A DNA stretch of 64,000 nucleotides from Pseudomonas putida. GTDB taxonomy: Bacteria; Pseudomonadota; Gammaproteobacteria; Pseudomonadales; Pseudomonadaceae. Position 1 is the stretch's first letter. Each line of letters starts with the position of its first letter. Below are positions 7,749-16,539 of the stretch, piece after piece. Under the pieces are notes generated by a model, which was not told the origin of the DNA, did not search any database, and was given only the letters and a program-made list of their open reading frames with translations. The stretch covers positions 1,276,065-1,340,064 of the forward strand of contig NZ_MNAH01000001.1 of assembly GCF_001976065.1 (NCBI RefSeq), written 5' to 3'. A program made the translations under genes and the position numbers.

Positions 7749-9230
7749 ATGATCAAAGATTACCAAACGCAGAAAGACCTGCGCGATCACTATGATTTCT
7801 GCATCGTTGGCGCAGGCCCGGCCGGCATCACGCTGGCTTTGCGTTTGGCTGGCAATGGTTGGCGCGTAGTGCTTATAGAGGGTGGGGGGCGTGAATATGC
7901 TCCCTATTCACAAAATCTCTACAAGACGGCGTCCTCGGGACTGGAGGCCTACACCGAAGAAACCCGCCTGCGCTACCTTGGGGGGACCTCCAACCACTGG
8001 GCCGGTCGTTGCCGGCCCTTCGAACCGTCCGACTTTGCCTTGGCCCCGCAGTCGAATCTGCCCGGCTGGCCCATCGCGTTTTCCGAGATGGAGCGCAACC
8101 TGCCAGCGGCCATGGCTATCCTGGACCTGCCGCTGGACTCGGGATTCAAGACCGTCAACGCGGCCTTTAACAGCGACGAATTCGAAGCCGACCGTTTCCT
8201 GCTCAGTCCGCCAACTCGCTTTGCACAAAAATATGCCAAGGAGCTCAACGAGACCGAGGGCCTGGATGTCTTCATCAATTGCAACTGTGTCGACCTGGAC
8301 TTCGACAAGGGCAGCGGCCGTGTCATCGCCGTTGTAGTGTCCGATTACGAGGGCAATAAAGAGCGCATCTCGGCCAAGCAATTCATTCTGGCCACCGGCG
8401 CGATCGAGAATGCCAGGCAGTTGCTCAATAGCCAGTCATTGGCCGCTGCCGGCGTGGTCACCGAAGATAGCCTGGTGGGTCGATGCTTCATGGAACACCT
8501 GAACATCGCCCTTGGTACCTTCATCCTCAACGACGGTGAAAGCCGGGAGGCCAGGCAGTTCTTCACCAAGGATGCCTTTGTGGTCGAGCATCATTCAGGT
8601 AAAGGCAATGTTACCGCTTCGCTGGTGTCGAGCGTGGAAACCTACGGGCGCATGGCGGCCATCAAGGGCTTTTTCGAAAACCTGGCCTGCAAAGCTGGCG
8701 TGGCACACAAGATCGAGTTCATAAGCAAGTTCAACTGCCCCGGTGACGGGGAACTCACCACGATGATCGAGCAGTTTCCCAATCGCAAGAGTCGCGTCTC
8801 GTTGACGCAAGAGCGCGATGAACTGGGCATGAGAATGGTCAACCTCAATTGGGAGCTCGCGCCTGAGGACCGGGAAACCATAAAAAGCATCGGCCTGGAG
8901 GTGGCCAAGTGTTTTGCCGAAGAGGGGCTTGGCTATGTCAAGTTGGACGAAGCGGTTTATGACGTTTCCAAGCCGCTGAGGGTCGGTCCGCATGCCCATC
9001 ACATGGGTACGACCCGGATGGCGACCTCCCCCGAGTTCGGGGTGGTCGACGAGAACTGCAAAGTGTTCGGGACCAATAACCTGTACGTCGCTGGCAGCAG
9101 TGTGTTTTCGACGGCCGGTGCGAGCAATCCAACCATGCCGCTGTTGCAGCTGGCGCTGCGATTGGCGGACTACCTCAATCATCAAATGGGGCCTGCAACA
9201 GGCAGGTATTCTTGGGTAGAACAGTCTTAG
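7749..9230 (+). CDS. GMC-family FAD-dependent oxidoreductase
   Basis: A flavoprotein of about 493 residues. The FAD-binding GAGPAG motif is at residues 21-26, with an acidic residue at the end of the next strand (LIEGGG). The GMC C-terminal domain has HAHHMGTTRM at about 415-424 and an FSTAGASNPTMP segment near 453-464, typical of sugar and alcohol dehydrogenases related to gluconate/fructose dehydrogenase. It presumably oxidises a sugar hydroxyl or lipid-linked glycan intermediate. It sits eight bases after the Tat peptide gene and before an acyltransferase, so oxidation would be a modification step of the polymer. I use ATG 7749 because an upstream in-frame ATG at 7710 lies inside the Tat peptide gene. 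Electron acceptor and substrate are unknown. Confidence 0.85.
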   Translation: MIKDYQTQKDLRDHYDFCIVGAGPAGITLALRLAGNGWRVVLIEGGGREYAPYSQNLYKTASSGLEAYTEETRLRYLGGTSNHWAGRCRPFEPSDFALAPQSNLPGWPIAFSEMERNLPAAMAILDLPLDSGFKTVNAAFNSDEFEADRFLLSPPTRFAQKYAKELNETEGLDVFINCNCVDLDFDKGSGRVIAVVVSDYEGNKERISAKQFILATGAIENARQLLNSQSLAAAGVVTEDSLVGRCFMEHLNIALGTFILNDGESREARQFFTKDAFVVEHHSGKGNVTASLVSSVETYGRMAAIKGFFENLACKAGVAHKIEFISKFNCPGDGELTTMIEQFPNRKSRVSLTQERDELGMRMVNLNWELAPEDRETIKSIGLEVAKCFAEEGLGYVKLDEAVYDVSKPLRVGPHAHHMGTTRMATSPEFGVVDENCKVFGTNNLYVAGSSVFSTAGASNPTMPLLQLALRLADYLNHQMGPATGRYSWVEQS

Positions 9231-9326
9231 GGAGAGCAGCCAAATCGGGGTGCCACAAAAACAACAACCATGGTGCATCTGGTCTTGGTACCGATGTGAA
9301 ACGCTGAAATTTGTGAGGCTAACAGG

Positions 9327-9944
9327 ATGATTGGGCTAGCAAAGCGTGCATTACGTTACTACGTCACCAAAACGGGTAAGGCGAAGGGCTTGTACAAGAA
9401 GTTTTGCCACCCCACCGGCTATGAATGGGCCGATTACCTTGCGCGTTGGGGAGGCATATATTCGGTCGGCAAGGGCGTGTGGATCAACCCCGGCTGCAAC
9501 ATCCCCGACCCTTCGCTGTTGCGTATTGGCAACAACGTCGGCTTGTCCGATTGCACGATATTCGGGCACGACGGACTCATTGGCGTATTCGAGCTCAGTG
9601 CGGGTAAACAGCTCGACTCCGTCGGTGCGGTCGATATATTCGACAACTGTTTTATCGGTTATCAGTCGATCATCATGCCGGGTCGCAAAATCGGTCCGAA
9701 TTCAATCGTCGCCGCCGGTGCCGTCGTCACCCGGGATGTGCCACCCGGTGTGGTGGTGGGGGGGAATCCGGCGAAGGTGCTCTGCACCGTTGAAGAACTG
9801 ATCAAGAAAATCGAAGAGCGTTGCGAAGCCTATCCGTGGATGGAACTCATCCGCCAGCGCGGCACTCACTTCGACCCCGATTACGAGCCCAAGCTCAAGG
9901 CCATGAGAGCGCAGTACTTCTTTGGCGAGAAAGCCAATGAGTAG
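9327..9944 (+). CDS. Left-handed beta-helix (hexapeptide-repeat) acyltransferase
   Basis: A 205-residue protein with imperfect hexapeptide repeats from about residue 45 to 150, including a GNNVGLSDCTIFGHDG turn with a candidate catalytic histidine, and the family ending VVVGGNPAKVL. Such enzymes transfer acetyl or other acyl groups from CoA to a sugar. The position between the GMC oxidoreductase and a glycosyltransferase gene (8-base overlap) points to O-acylation of the repeat unit or a nucleotide sugar. The acyl group cannot be read from the sequence. Confidence 0.85.
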   Translation: MIGLAKRALRYYVTKTGKAKGLYKKFCHPTGYEWADYLARWGGIYSVGKGVWINPGCNIPDPSLLRIGNNVGLSDCTIFGHDGLIGVFELSAGKQLDSVGAVDIFDNCFIGYQSIIMPGRKIGPNSIVAAGAVVTRDVPPGVVVGGNPAKVLCTVEELIKKIEERCEAYPWMELIRQRGTHFDPDYEPKLKAMRAQYFFGEKANE

Positions 9945-10893
9945 TGCGCCCCTGGACGTGCTGGTCGTCAACTACAACACGGCGGGGCTGTTGCAGCCCA
10001 TGTTCAATGCGCTGCGCCAGTCCAAGCGCACCGATAGGGCGCGCTACCTGGTGGTGGACAATGCCTCGGCGGACAACTCGCTGGATTGCCTGGGCAGTAT
10101 TTGCCCAGAGGCCGTGCTGCTGGCCAATAAAGACAATGTCGGCTTTGGCCGGGCCAACAATCAATTGGTTGAACACCTGCAGGGCAAGTACGCGTTGCTG
10201 CTCAACACCGATGCATTTGTGTCCGACGACACGCTGGCCAAGACCCTGGAGTACATGGAGGCTCATCCCGATTGCGGGATCCTCGGTGTACGCCTGGTCG
10301 GTCGGGACGGAGAGCTGCAACCCTCCTGTCGCTATTTTCCGACACCGCTGAATGTGTTCCTCGTCACTGCCGGGCTCGAGCGTTTTTTTCCCTGGGTGAA
10401 ACTGGTCGACGACCTGGACTGGGATCATGCCTCGGTGCGCGAGTGCGACTGGGTGCCAGGCTGCTATTACCTGATTCGCCGTGAAGTGATCGACAAGGTC
10501 GGCTTGTTCGACCCGCGCTATTTCCTTTACTACGAGGAGGTCGATCACTGCCGGCGCGTCAAGCAGGCGGGGTGGAAGGTGGTCTACTACCCCCACACCA
10601 CGGTGGTGCATATCGGTGGCGAGAGTGCCAAGTCGGTCGACAAACTCAACATGGACGGTCGACAGCTGCAGACGCTGCAAATCGAAAGCGAGCTGTTGTA
10701 CTTCCGCAAGCACCACGGTCTGTCGGGGTTGGCCTTGCACATGCTACTGGTCTGCCTGTGTGACCTGATCCTGGGGCTCAAGGCTGTGTTGAAAGGTCGC
10801 GGTCGGGCCGCCATCAAGGCGTGTTGGCAACATACACGGGTGACCTGGGCACTGCTGCGCAAAACCAAACTCGGTAGCCAACCCACACGGTAG
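9937..10893 (+). CDS. Glycosyltransferase family 2 (rhamnosyltransferase-like)
   Basis: A 318-residue GT-A fold enzyme. The N-terminal VLVVNYNTAGLL strand, the VVDNASADNS segment and LLNTDAFV (DxD-like metal site) are characteristic, as is the later WVPGCYYLIRREV / YYEEVDHCRR stretch of the WbbL/RfbF-like group that moves dTDP-rhamnose or related sugars. The start at 9937 overlaps the end of the acyltransferase gene by eight bases. A C-terminal hydrophobic stretch (about 268-290) suggests membrane association. Donor sugar is inferred only by subgroup resemblance. Confidence 0.86.
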   Translation: MSSAPLDVLVVNYNTAGLLQPMFNALRQSKRTDRARYLVVDNASADNSLDCLGSICPEAVLLANKDNVGFGRANNQLVEHLQGKYALLLNTDAFVSDDTLAKTLEYMEAHPDCGILGVRLVGRDGELQPSCRYFPTPLNVFLVTAGLERFFPWVKLVDDLDWDHASVRECDWVPGCYYLIRREVIDKVGLFDPRYFLYYEEVDHCRRVKQAGWKVVYYPHTTVVHIGGESAKSVDKLNMDGRQLQTLQIESELLYFRKHHGLSGLALHMLLVCLCDLILGLKAVLKGRGRAAIKACWQHTRVTWALLRKTKLGSQPTR

Positions 10894-10901
10894 GTCAGTC
10901 C

Positions 10902-11426
10902 ATGTTCGATAACATACGTGCGGACTTGCGGGCATACGAGGGTGACTGGGGCGCCCAGGGTTTCTGGGTGATGCTGGTGTATCGCTTCGGGCGCTGGCGC
11001 TATGGCGTGCGCCCGGCACCGTTGCGTAAATTGCTGTCCTTTATCTACAAAGTGCTCTTCAAGCTGGTGCAGATCGTGACGGGCATCGAGCTGCCATGCG
11101 AGGTGGTGGTCGGGCGCAACTTCGTCATCGATCACTTCGGCGGCATCGTGATCAGTGGCTATGCGCAGTTCGGTGATGACTGCCGGATCCGCAATGGCGT
11201 GGTCGTGGGCCTCAAGAACGTGAACGAGCCGATCGCTCCGATAATGGGCAACAACGTCGATATCGGCACCGGCGCCAAGGTGCTGGGCAATATCCGCATT
11301 GGCAACAATGTGGTGATCGGCGCCAATGCCGTGGTGTTGACCGACGTACCGGACAACTCGGTGGCCGTCGGCGTGCCGGCGACCATCAAGCAGCGCAAAG
11401 TCGTCGATGCCGGGCAATACTCATGA
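10902..11426 (+). CDS. Serine-acetyltransferase-like acyltransferase
   Basis: A 174-residue protein resembling the CysE/EpsC-type hexapeptide acetyltransferases found in exopolysaccharide operons. The N-terminal helical part (about 1-60) is followed by beta-helix turns containing VIDHFGGIVISG (with the catalytic-type histidine), a loop with VVVGLKNVNEPIAP, and the ending VAVGVPATIKQRK. It lacks the long N-terminal domain of biosynthetic serine acetyltransferase, so cysteine synthesis is unlikely. Its stop overlaps the next glycosyltransferase start (ATGA), so the two are translationally coupled. Probable role: a second acylation of the polymer. Confidence 0.84.
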   Translation: MFDNIRADLRAYEGDWGAQGFWVMLVYRFGRWRYGVRPAPLRKLLSFIYKVLFKLVQIVTGIELPCEVVVGRNFVIDHFGGIVISGYAQFGDDCRIRNGVVVGLKNVNEPIAPIMGNNVDIGTGAKVLGNIRIGNNVVIGANAVVLTDVPDNSVAVGVPATIKQRKVVDAGQYS

Positions 11427-12409
11427 GCACGGCGACGACAGGTGTGGGCGTCGTTGTCATCGGTCGCAACGAAGGCCAGCGACTTGAGCGCTGCCTGGCT
11501 TCACTGGTCGGTACGGCCCAGCAGATTGTCTATGTCGACTCCGGGTCAACCGATGGTTCGGTACAGATGGCGCAAAGGCTTGGCGTCGAGGTGGTCGAGC
11601 TGGACATGCGCATTGCCTTCACCGCTGCGCGCGCGCGCAACGAAGGGTTCGCCCGTTTGCAACGCTTGTTGCCGTCGATGCGTCACGTGCAGTTCGTCGA
11701 TGGCGATTGCGAGGTGGTCGCCAGTTGGTTGCCCCATGCCCAGGCCTTTCTTGATGCGCAACCCGAGGTGGCCGTGGTTTGCGGACGGCGCCGCGAACGT
11801 TTTCCGCAGCGGTCCATTTATAACCTGATGTGCGATCTCGAATGGGATACGCCAACCGGTGCGACCAGCGCCTGTGGGGGTGATGCCCTGATGCGCGCGG
11901 ACGCCTTCGCCACGGCTGGCGGGTACCGGCCGGACCTGATTGCCGGGGAAGAGCCGGAACTCTGTGTGCGTCTGCGAGCCAAGGGCTGGAAGATCTGGCG
12001 GCTGGCCGAGGAAATGACCTTGCACGATGCGAGCATGACTCGCTTCGGCCAATGGTGGCGACGAACCCTGCGCGGTGGTTATGCCTTTGCCGAGGGCGCG
12101 TTTTTACATGGCGCCGCGCCCGAGCGCCATTGGCGCCGCGAGTCGCGCCGTGCCTGGTTCTGGGGCCTGGGCGTGCCGCTGGCAACGCTCGTTGCCACGC
12201 TGATGCTGGGTTGGCCCGGGCTGCTGGTGCTGCTGGTCTATCCCCTGCAGGTTGCGCGCCTGGCTCGGCGGGGTGCCGGTCCCGCGCGGCAAAACTGGCT
12301 GCTGGCGTTCTTCCTCGTGCTGGGCAAATTTCCCGAGATGGTCGGGCAGGTCAAGTTTCTTTTGAACAGGTTCGGTGCCGGAAAATCCGCACTGATCGAA
12401 TACAAGTGA
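11423..12409 (+). CDS. Glycosyltransferase family 2
   Basis: A 328-residue GT2 enzyme starting GVGVVVIGRNEGQRLERCL, with YVDSGSTDGS and FVDGDCEV (DxD-type metal site near residue 93). CGGDALMRADAF and GEEPELCVRLR fit the acceptor-side motifs of the family. Two hydrophobic segments near 252-290 would tether it to the inner membrane. The start overlaps the preceding acetyltransferase stop by four bases. Donor unknown. Confidence 0.86.
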   Translation: MSTATTGVGVVVIGRNEGQRLERCLASLVGTAQQIVYVDSGSTDGSVQMAQRLGVEVVELDMRIAFTAARARNEGFARLQRLLPSMRHVQFVDGDCEVVASWLPHAQAFLDAQPEVAVVCGRRRERFPQRSIYNLMCDLEWDTPTGATSACGGDALMRADAFATAGGYRPDLIAGEEPELCVRLRAKGWKIWRLAEEMTLHDASMTRFGQWWRRTLRGGYAFAEGAFLHGAAPERHWRRESRRAWFWGLGVPLATLVATLMLGWPGLLVLLVYPLQVARLARRGAGPARQNWLLAFFLVLGKFPEMVGQVKFLLNRFGAGKSALIEYK

Positions 12410-12416
12410 GACTTCG

Positions 12417-13340
12417 ATGGACTATTGGTTGATCGTCAAAAGCGTCTTCTCCGTACACGCTGGTTACTCCCTGAGGGCATTGAAGAACAAACTCAAGTTC
12501 CTGCTGTTGGTGGCCAGGAACCGGGCCGAGCTGAATCTGTTTTTCGGGCGCATGTCCAACGCCCTGGGCAGCACCGGTATCGAGAAGCTCGGCGGTGATT
12601 GCCTGGGCGTCGTTCACTGGCCCTACATCAGCAAAAGCTGGGGCGCCCAGGACAAACTCGGGGTCATGGCCTCGCACTACGAAGTGGTCAGCAAAAGCTG
12701 TCCGCAATTGCTGTTGTTCGGGCGCGACGACAGCCTGGTCCTGAGCGATCTGACGGCCTGGTCGCCAGGTTGCACCCTGGTGCTGGATCGTCCGTTCTGG
12801 TTCATGCGAGAAGGCGAGCTGGTGCTGAACCTGTTCCAGGGCGACCTGCGCATCGCCTCGATAGCCTTCACCTTGTGTTTAACGGAAGGTGAACTGTGCA
12901 TTTTCATAGGTGCCGTCCAGGGCATTCATAAAGGCATCGAGAGCGACAGGTCGCTGGCCATCTACCGGGACGTCACCAAGGACTTCGAAGGCCTGCGCCC
13001 CAGAAGCTTGCTGATTGAAGTGATCAAGTACATTGCCGGCAATATCGGTGTCGGAAAAATCTACGCGGTAGGGGATGTCTACCGTCACCATCGCCACCCG
13101 TATTTTGGTGCGCACAAGGCCCAGGAGCTGGCCGCCAATTACGATTCGATCTGGCTGGAGCACGGGGCGACCCCCTCGGAGCGCGAAGACTTCTTTGAAA
13201 TTCCCATGGCGTCGTCCAGGAAGCCCCTTGAAACCATTGCTTCAAAAAAACGCGCCATGTATCGCCGGCGCTATGAACTGCTGGACGACGCCTTTGCCCA
13301 GATCGACAAGGTGCTGGCAGGCAGCTACGCCGTGAATTGA
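12417..13340 (+). CDS. VirK/YbjX (DUF535) family protein
   Basis: A 307-residue protein with the signature features of the VirK/YbjX family: a central region ending AVGDVYRHHRHPYFG, then YDSIWLEHG, FFEIPMA and a basic C-terminal KKRAMYRRRYELL. The family is known from Salmonella and Shigella, where members affect outer-membrane lipid state, peptide resistance and surface-protein stability, but no enzymatic activity is established. Here it lies between a GT2 (7-base gap) and a GT4 gene on the same strand, so it is probably co-transcribed with the polysaccharide genes. There is no signal peptide. Its job in the locus is not known. Confidence 0.84.
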   Translation: MDYWLIVKSVFSVHAGYSLRALKNKLKFLLLVARNRAELNLFFGRMSNALGSTGIEKLGGDCLGVVHWPYISKSWGAQDKLGVMASHYEVVSKSCPQLLLFGRDDSLVLSDLTAWSPGCTLVLDRPFWFMREGELVLNLFQGDLRIASIAFTLCLTEGELCIFIGAVQGIHKGIESDRSLAIYRDVTKDFEGLRPRSLLIEVIKYIAGNIGVGKIYAVGDVYRHHRHPYFGAHKAQELAANYDSIWLEHGATPSEREDFFEIPMASSRKPLETIASKKRAMYRRRYELLDDAFAQIDKVLAGSYAVN

Positions 13341-13409
13341 CGTGACCGGTGACTGGACTACTGTGGGGGTACCTGCAGTAACAATTTCGACGACAAAAGC
13401 CGGGTGCCC

Positions 13410-14612
13410 ATGCGTATCGCTTACTTCATCAATCAATACCCGAAGGTCAGCCATAGCTTCATTCGTCGCGAGATCCTGGCGCTGGAACGCCAGGGCTTTG
13501 AGGTACAACGCATCGCGCTGCGAGGCTGGGATGCCGAGTTGGTGGACGCCGAGGACGAGTCCGAGCGCAGCAAGACCCAGTATGTGCTGGAGGGCGGCGT
13601 CAAGGCGCTGTTGAAACCTGCGCTGCAGGTGCTGCGCGCCCAGCCGCGACGGTTTTTTTCGACACTGTGGCTGGCCTTGCGCATGGGCCAGCGCGCCGAT
13701 CGTTCCTGGCCGTACCACCTGATCTATTTGCTCGAGGCGTGCCGCGTGCTGTCCTGGACGCAGGCTTTCGGCGCCCGGCACGTGCATGCCCATTTCGGCA
13801 CCAACTCGACCGAAGTGGTGATGCTGGCCAACGCCCTGGGCGGGCCGGCGTACAGTTTCACCGTGCATGGCCCGGAAGAGTTCGACAAGCCGCAGTTCAT
13901 TCATCTGGGCGAGAAAGTCCGGCGCTCGGCGTTTGTCGCGGCCATCAGCGCCTATGGGCGCAGCCAGCTGTATCGCTGGGTCGACCACGCGCATTGGGCA
14001 CGGGTCAAGGTTGTGCATTGTGGCCTGGAGCGGGCTTTTCACGATGTGCCGGCGGTGCCGGTGCCGGCCGCGCCGCGGTTGGTCTGCGTAGGGCGCTTGT
14101 GTGAGCAGAAGGGCCAGTTGCTGTTGCTTGAGGCCGCGCGCCGGTTGGCCGAGCAAGGTGTGGCGTTCGAGATGGTCCTGGCCGGCGACGGCGAAATGCG
14201 TCCGCAGATCGAAGCACTGATCACCCGGCATGGCTTGCAATCGCAGGTGCGAATCACCGGCTGGATCAGCAGCGAACAGGTGCGCACGGAAATTCTCGCC
14301 GCGCGGGCCCTGGTCCTGCCGAGCTTCGCCGAAGGCCTGCCGGTGGTGATCATGGAAGCCATGGCGTTGCGTCGGCCGGTGCTGACGACCTATGTCGCAG
14401 GCATTCCCGAACTGGTACGCCAGGGCGAGAACGGCTGGCTGTTTCCCGCCGGCGCGGTGGACGAGTTGACCGCGGCGCTGGCGGACTGCCTCGCGCAACC
14501 TGTCGAGGTGTTGCAGCGCATGGGCGAGGCGGCTTATCAGCGCGTGCTCGAGCGCCACGATATCGATACCGAAGCGACCAAGTTGGCTCATCTGTTCAAG
14601 GCGCAAGCATGA
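13410..14612 (+). CDS. Glycosyltransferase family 4 (GT-B)
   Basis: A 400-residue GT-B enzyme. The N-terminal domain starts MRIAYFINQYPKVSHSFIRREI and includes HVHAHFG and FTVHGPEEFD. The C-terminal domain has the nucleotide-sugar site LVCVGRLCEQKG and the retaining-type EX7E motif in PSFAEGLPVVIMEAMA. I chose ATG 13410; a GTG two codons earlier is possible. The 69-bp gap before it is the longest in this stretch. It overlaps the next glycosyltransferase by four bases. Sugar donor unknown. Confidence 0.88.
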   Translation: MRIAYFINQYPKVSHSFIRREILALERQGFEVQRIALRGWDAELVDAEDESERSKTQYVLEGGVKALLKPALQVLRAQPRRFFSTLWLALRMGQRADRSWPYHLIYLLEACRVLSWTQAFGARHVHAHFGTNSTEVVMLANALGGPAYSFTVHGPEEFDKPQFIHLGEKVRRSAFVAAISAYGRSQLYRWVDHAHWARVKVVHCGLERAFHDVPAVPVPAAPRLVCVGRLCEQKGQLLLLEAARRLAEQGVAFEMVLAGDGEMRPQIEALITRHGLQSQVRITGWISSEQVRTEILAARALVLPSFAEGLPVVIMEAMALRRPVLTTYVAGIPELVRQGENGWLFPAGAVDELTAALADCLAQPVEVLQRMGEAAYQRVLERHDIDTEATKLAHLFKAQA

Positions 14613-15796
14613 TCACATTCCTCAATTGGCTTCTTGGCGTACCGCTGGCAATCCTCCTCCTGCCGGTGTTGGTGCTGTTCGTGCAGGTGCTGCTGGCGGG
14701 CATGCCAGTGCGGGCGCCTGCGCTGGCACAACGCTCGCGACCGCGGGTGGCGGTGCTGGTGCCGGCTCACAATGAGTCCTCGATCATCAAGGCCACACTC
14801 GATTCCCTGCGCCCGCAACTGCTGGCGGGCGACCGCCTGCTGGTGGTGGCGGACAACTGCTCTGATGACACTGCGGCAACAGCTCGCGCAGCGGGTGCCG
14901 AGGTGGTCGAGCGCAGTAACGACCAGCAGCGTGGCAAGGGCTATGCGCTGGATTTTGGCGCGCGTCATCTGGCCAGCGATGCGCCGGACGTACTGATCAT
15001 TGTCGATGCCGATTGCCAGGTGAGCGAAGGCTTCATCGAGTGCCTGGCCACCCGGTGCATCGATTCGGGACGGCCAACCCAGGCCCTTGATCTGATGCGC
15101 GCACCGGCGGGTTCCGGGCTGAAGGTGCAGATCGCCGAGTTTGCCTGGTGCGTGAAGAACAAGGCGCGCCCGCTAGGCTGGGCCCGATTGGGTTTGCCCT
15201 GCCAGCTGATGGGCACCGGCATGGCGTTCGTCTGGCGCGACCTGCCCTTGATCACGCTGGCCAGTGGTCACATTGTCGAAGACCTGAAGATGGGCCTGGA
15301 TTTCTGTCGTAGCGGCAAGCCGCCGTTGTTTTGCCCCGAGGCCTTGGTCACCAGCTATTTTCCGCGCAGTGACGAAGGCCTCACTACCCAGCGCACGCGC
15401 TGGGAACATGGTCACTTGGGCGTGATCCTGGGGGACGCGCCAAAATTGCTTGGCGAGTCGATTGCCCGGCGCAACCTCAACCTGCTGGCCATGACCCTGG
15501 ATCTGCTGGTGCCGCCGCTGGCCTTGCTGACCTTGTTGTTGGGCGCGGCGTTTATCCTCTCCTGGCTGGTGCTCCTGCTGTTCGGCGCATGGCTGCCGGC
15601 GTTGATCGCTTCGCTCGCGGTGGCCATGTTGATGGTGACCATCCTGCTGGCCTGGAGCCGCTTTGGTCGCGGCATCATCGCCTTTTCTGCGTTGCTTTAT
15701 GCGCCGTTCTACGCGCTGAAGAAAATCCCCCTGTACCTGGGCTTCCTGATTAAACGCCAGGTTGAATGGGTACGTTCCAAGCGAGACGACTCCTGA
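14609..15796 (+). CDS. Membrane glycosyltransferase family 2 (processive-like motifs)
   Basis: A 395-residue protein with an N-terminal membrane segment (about 5-30), a GT2 catalytic domain (VAVLVPAHNESS, VVADNCSDDTA, IIVDADCQV) and three or four C-terminal hydrophobic segments (about 295-385). It carries a QRTRWEHG element, matching the QxxRW signature of cellulose-synthase-like enzymes. That would permit processive action, but enzymes with this layout also add single sugars. The start overlaps the previous stop (ATGA), and its own stop overlaps the next start (TGATG). Confidence 0.85.
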   Translation: MITFLNWLLGVPLAILLLPVLVLFVQVLLAGMPVRAPALAQRSRPRVAVLVPAHNESSIIKATLDSLRPQLLAGDRLLVVADNCSDDTAATARAAGAEVVERSNDQQRGKGYALDFGARHLASDAPDVLIIVDADCQVSEGFIECLATRCIDSGRPTQALDLMRAPAGSGLKVQIAEFAWCVKNKARPLGWARLGLPCQLMGTGMAFVWRDLPLITLASGHIVEDLKMGLDFCRSGKPPLFCPEALVTSYFPRSDEGLTTQRTRWEHGHLGVILGDAPKLLGESIARRNLNLLAMTLDLLVPPLALLTLLLGAAFILSWLVLLLFGAWLPALIASLAVAMLMVTILLAWSRFGRGIIAFSALLYAPFYALKKIPLYLGFLIKRQVEWVRSKRDDS

Positions 15797-16539
15797 TGCG
15801 CGTATTGGCCTGGCAGCACAACTGGCAAACGATCATTCAGTCGCTCAAGGTCGTGGCGGACGTCGATCAGGAGCAGCGCTTGATCGAGGCTTTGTCCAGG
15901 CCGCAGGCGGTGACGGTACTTGGGTTCGTCAATGCCCATGCGATGAACCTGATCGCCAGGGACAATGACTACTACCAGGCGCTGTCGGCCGCGGATGTGT
16001 TGCTGCGCGATGGCTCCGGCATGTCCATGCTGTTTCGCCGACTGGGTCGTGCACCGGGGCTGAACATGAACGGCACGGACCTGATCCCCAAGCTGCTGTC
16101 GGCGTACAAAGGCCGACGCGTGGCTTTGTGGGGCACGCAAGAGCCATTCCTGGCCAATGCGGCGAGGCACTGCGAAGCGGCATGGGCGGTCAATGTGGTG
16201 TCTGCCCACCATGGTTTCGCCGAAGTGCAGACCTACCTGGATCTTGCCCGGCAATATCAGCCGGAACTGGTGGTGTTGGGCATGGGCATGCCCAAGCAGG
16301 AAGTCGTTGCTGCCAGGCTGGCGGCCAGCGGTGTGCCGTGCCTGATCGTATGTGGCGGGGCGATCCTGGACTTTCTCGGCGGCAAGGTGAGTCGCGCTCC
16401 GCAATGGATGCGTGGCCTGGGCTGCGAATGGGTGTTCAGGCTGGTCAGTGAGCCCAGGCGCCTGTTCAGTCGGTATGTGGTCGGTAACCCGATGTTCATA
16501 TTGAGGACGCTTGCCTGCTCGGCGCCGACGGGCGGGTGA
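15796..16539 (+). CDS. WecG/TagA/CpsF family glycosyltransferase (GT26)
   Basis: A 247-residue GT26 enzyme. Diagnostic motifs are TVLGFVNAHAMNLI, LLRDGSGMSMLFRRLG, LVVLGMGMPKQE and ICGGAILDFLGGKVSRAPQWM. The family adds N-acetylmannosaminuronic acid, N-acetylmannosamine or glucose to a lipid-linked acceptor. The start at 15796 shares one base with the preceding stop, so the upstream in-frame ATG at 15766 is unlikely. It is the last gene before a 239-bp AT-rich gap. Confidence 0.9.
   Translation: MRVLAWQHNWQTIIQSLKVVADVDQEQRLIEALSRPQAVTVLGFVNAHAMNLIARDNDYYQALSAADVLLRDGSGMSMLFRRLGRAPGLNMNGTDLIPKLLSAYKGRRVALWGTQEPFLANAARHCEAAWAVNVVSAHHGFAEVQTYLDLARQYQPELVVLGMGMPKQEVVAARLAASGVPCLIVCGGAILDFLGGKVSRAPQWMRGLGCEWVFRLVSEPRRLFSRYVVGNPMFILRTLACSAPTGG

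Noticed and set aside
13242..14606. Long minus-strand frame opposite the GT4 gene
   Set aside because: Composition is that of a reverse-complement shadow; the GT4 reading frame has all family motifs.
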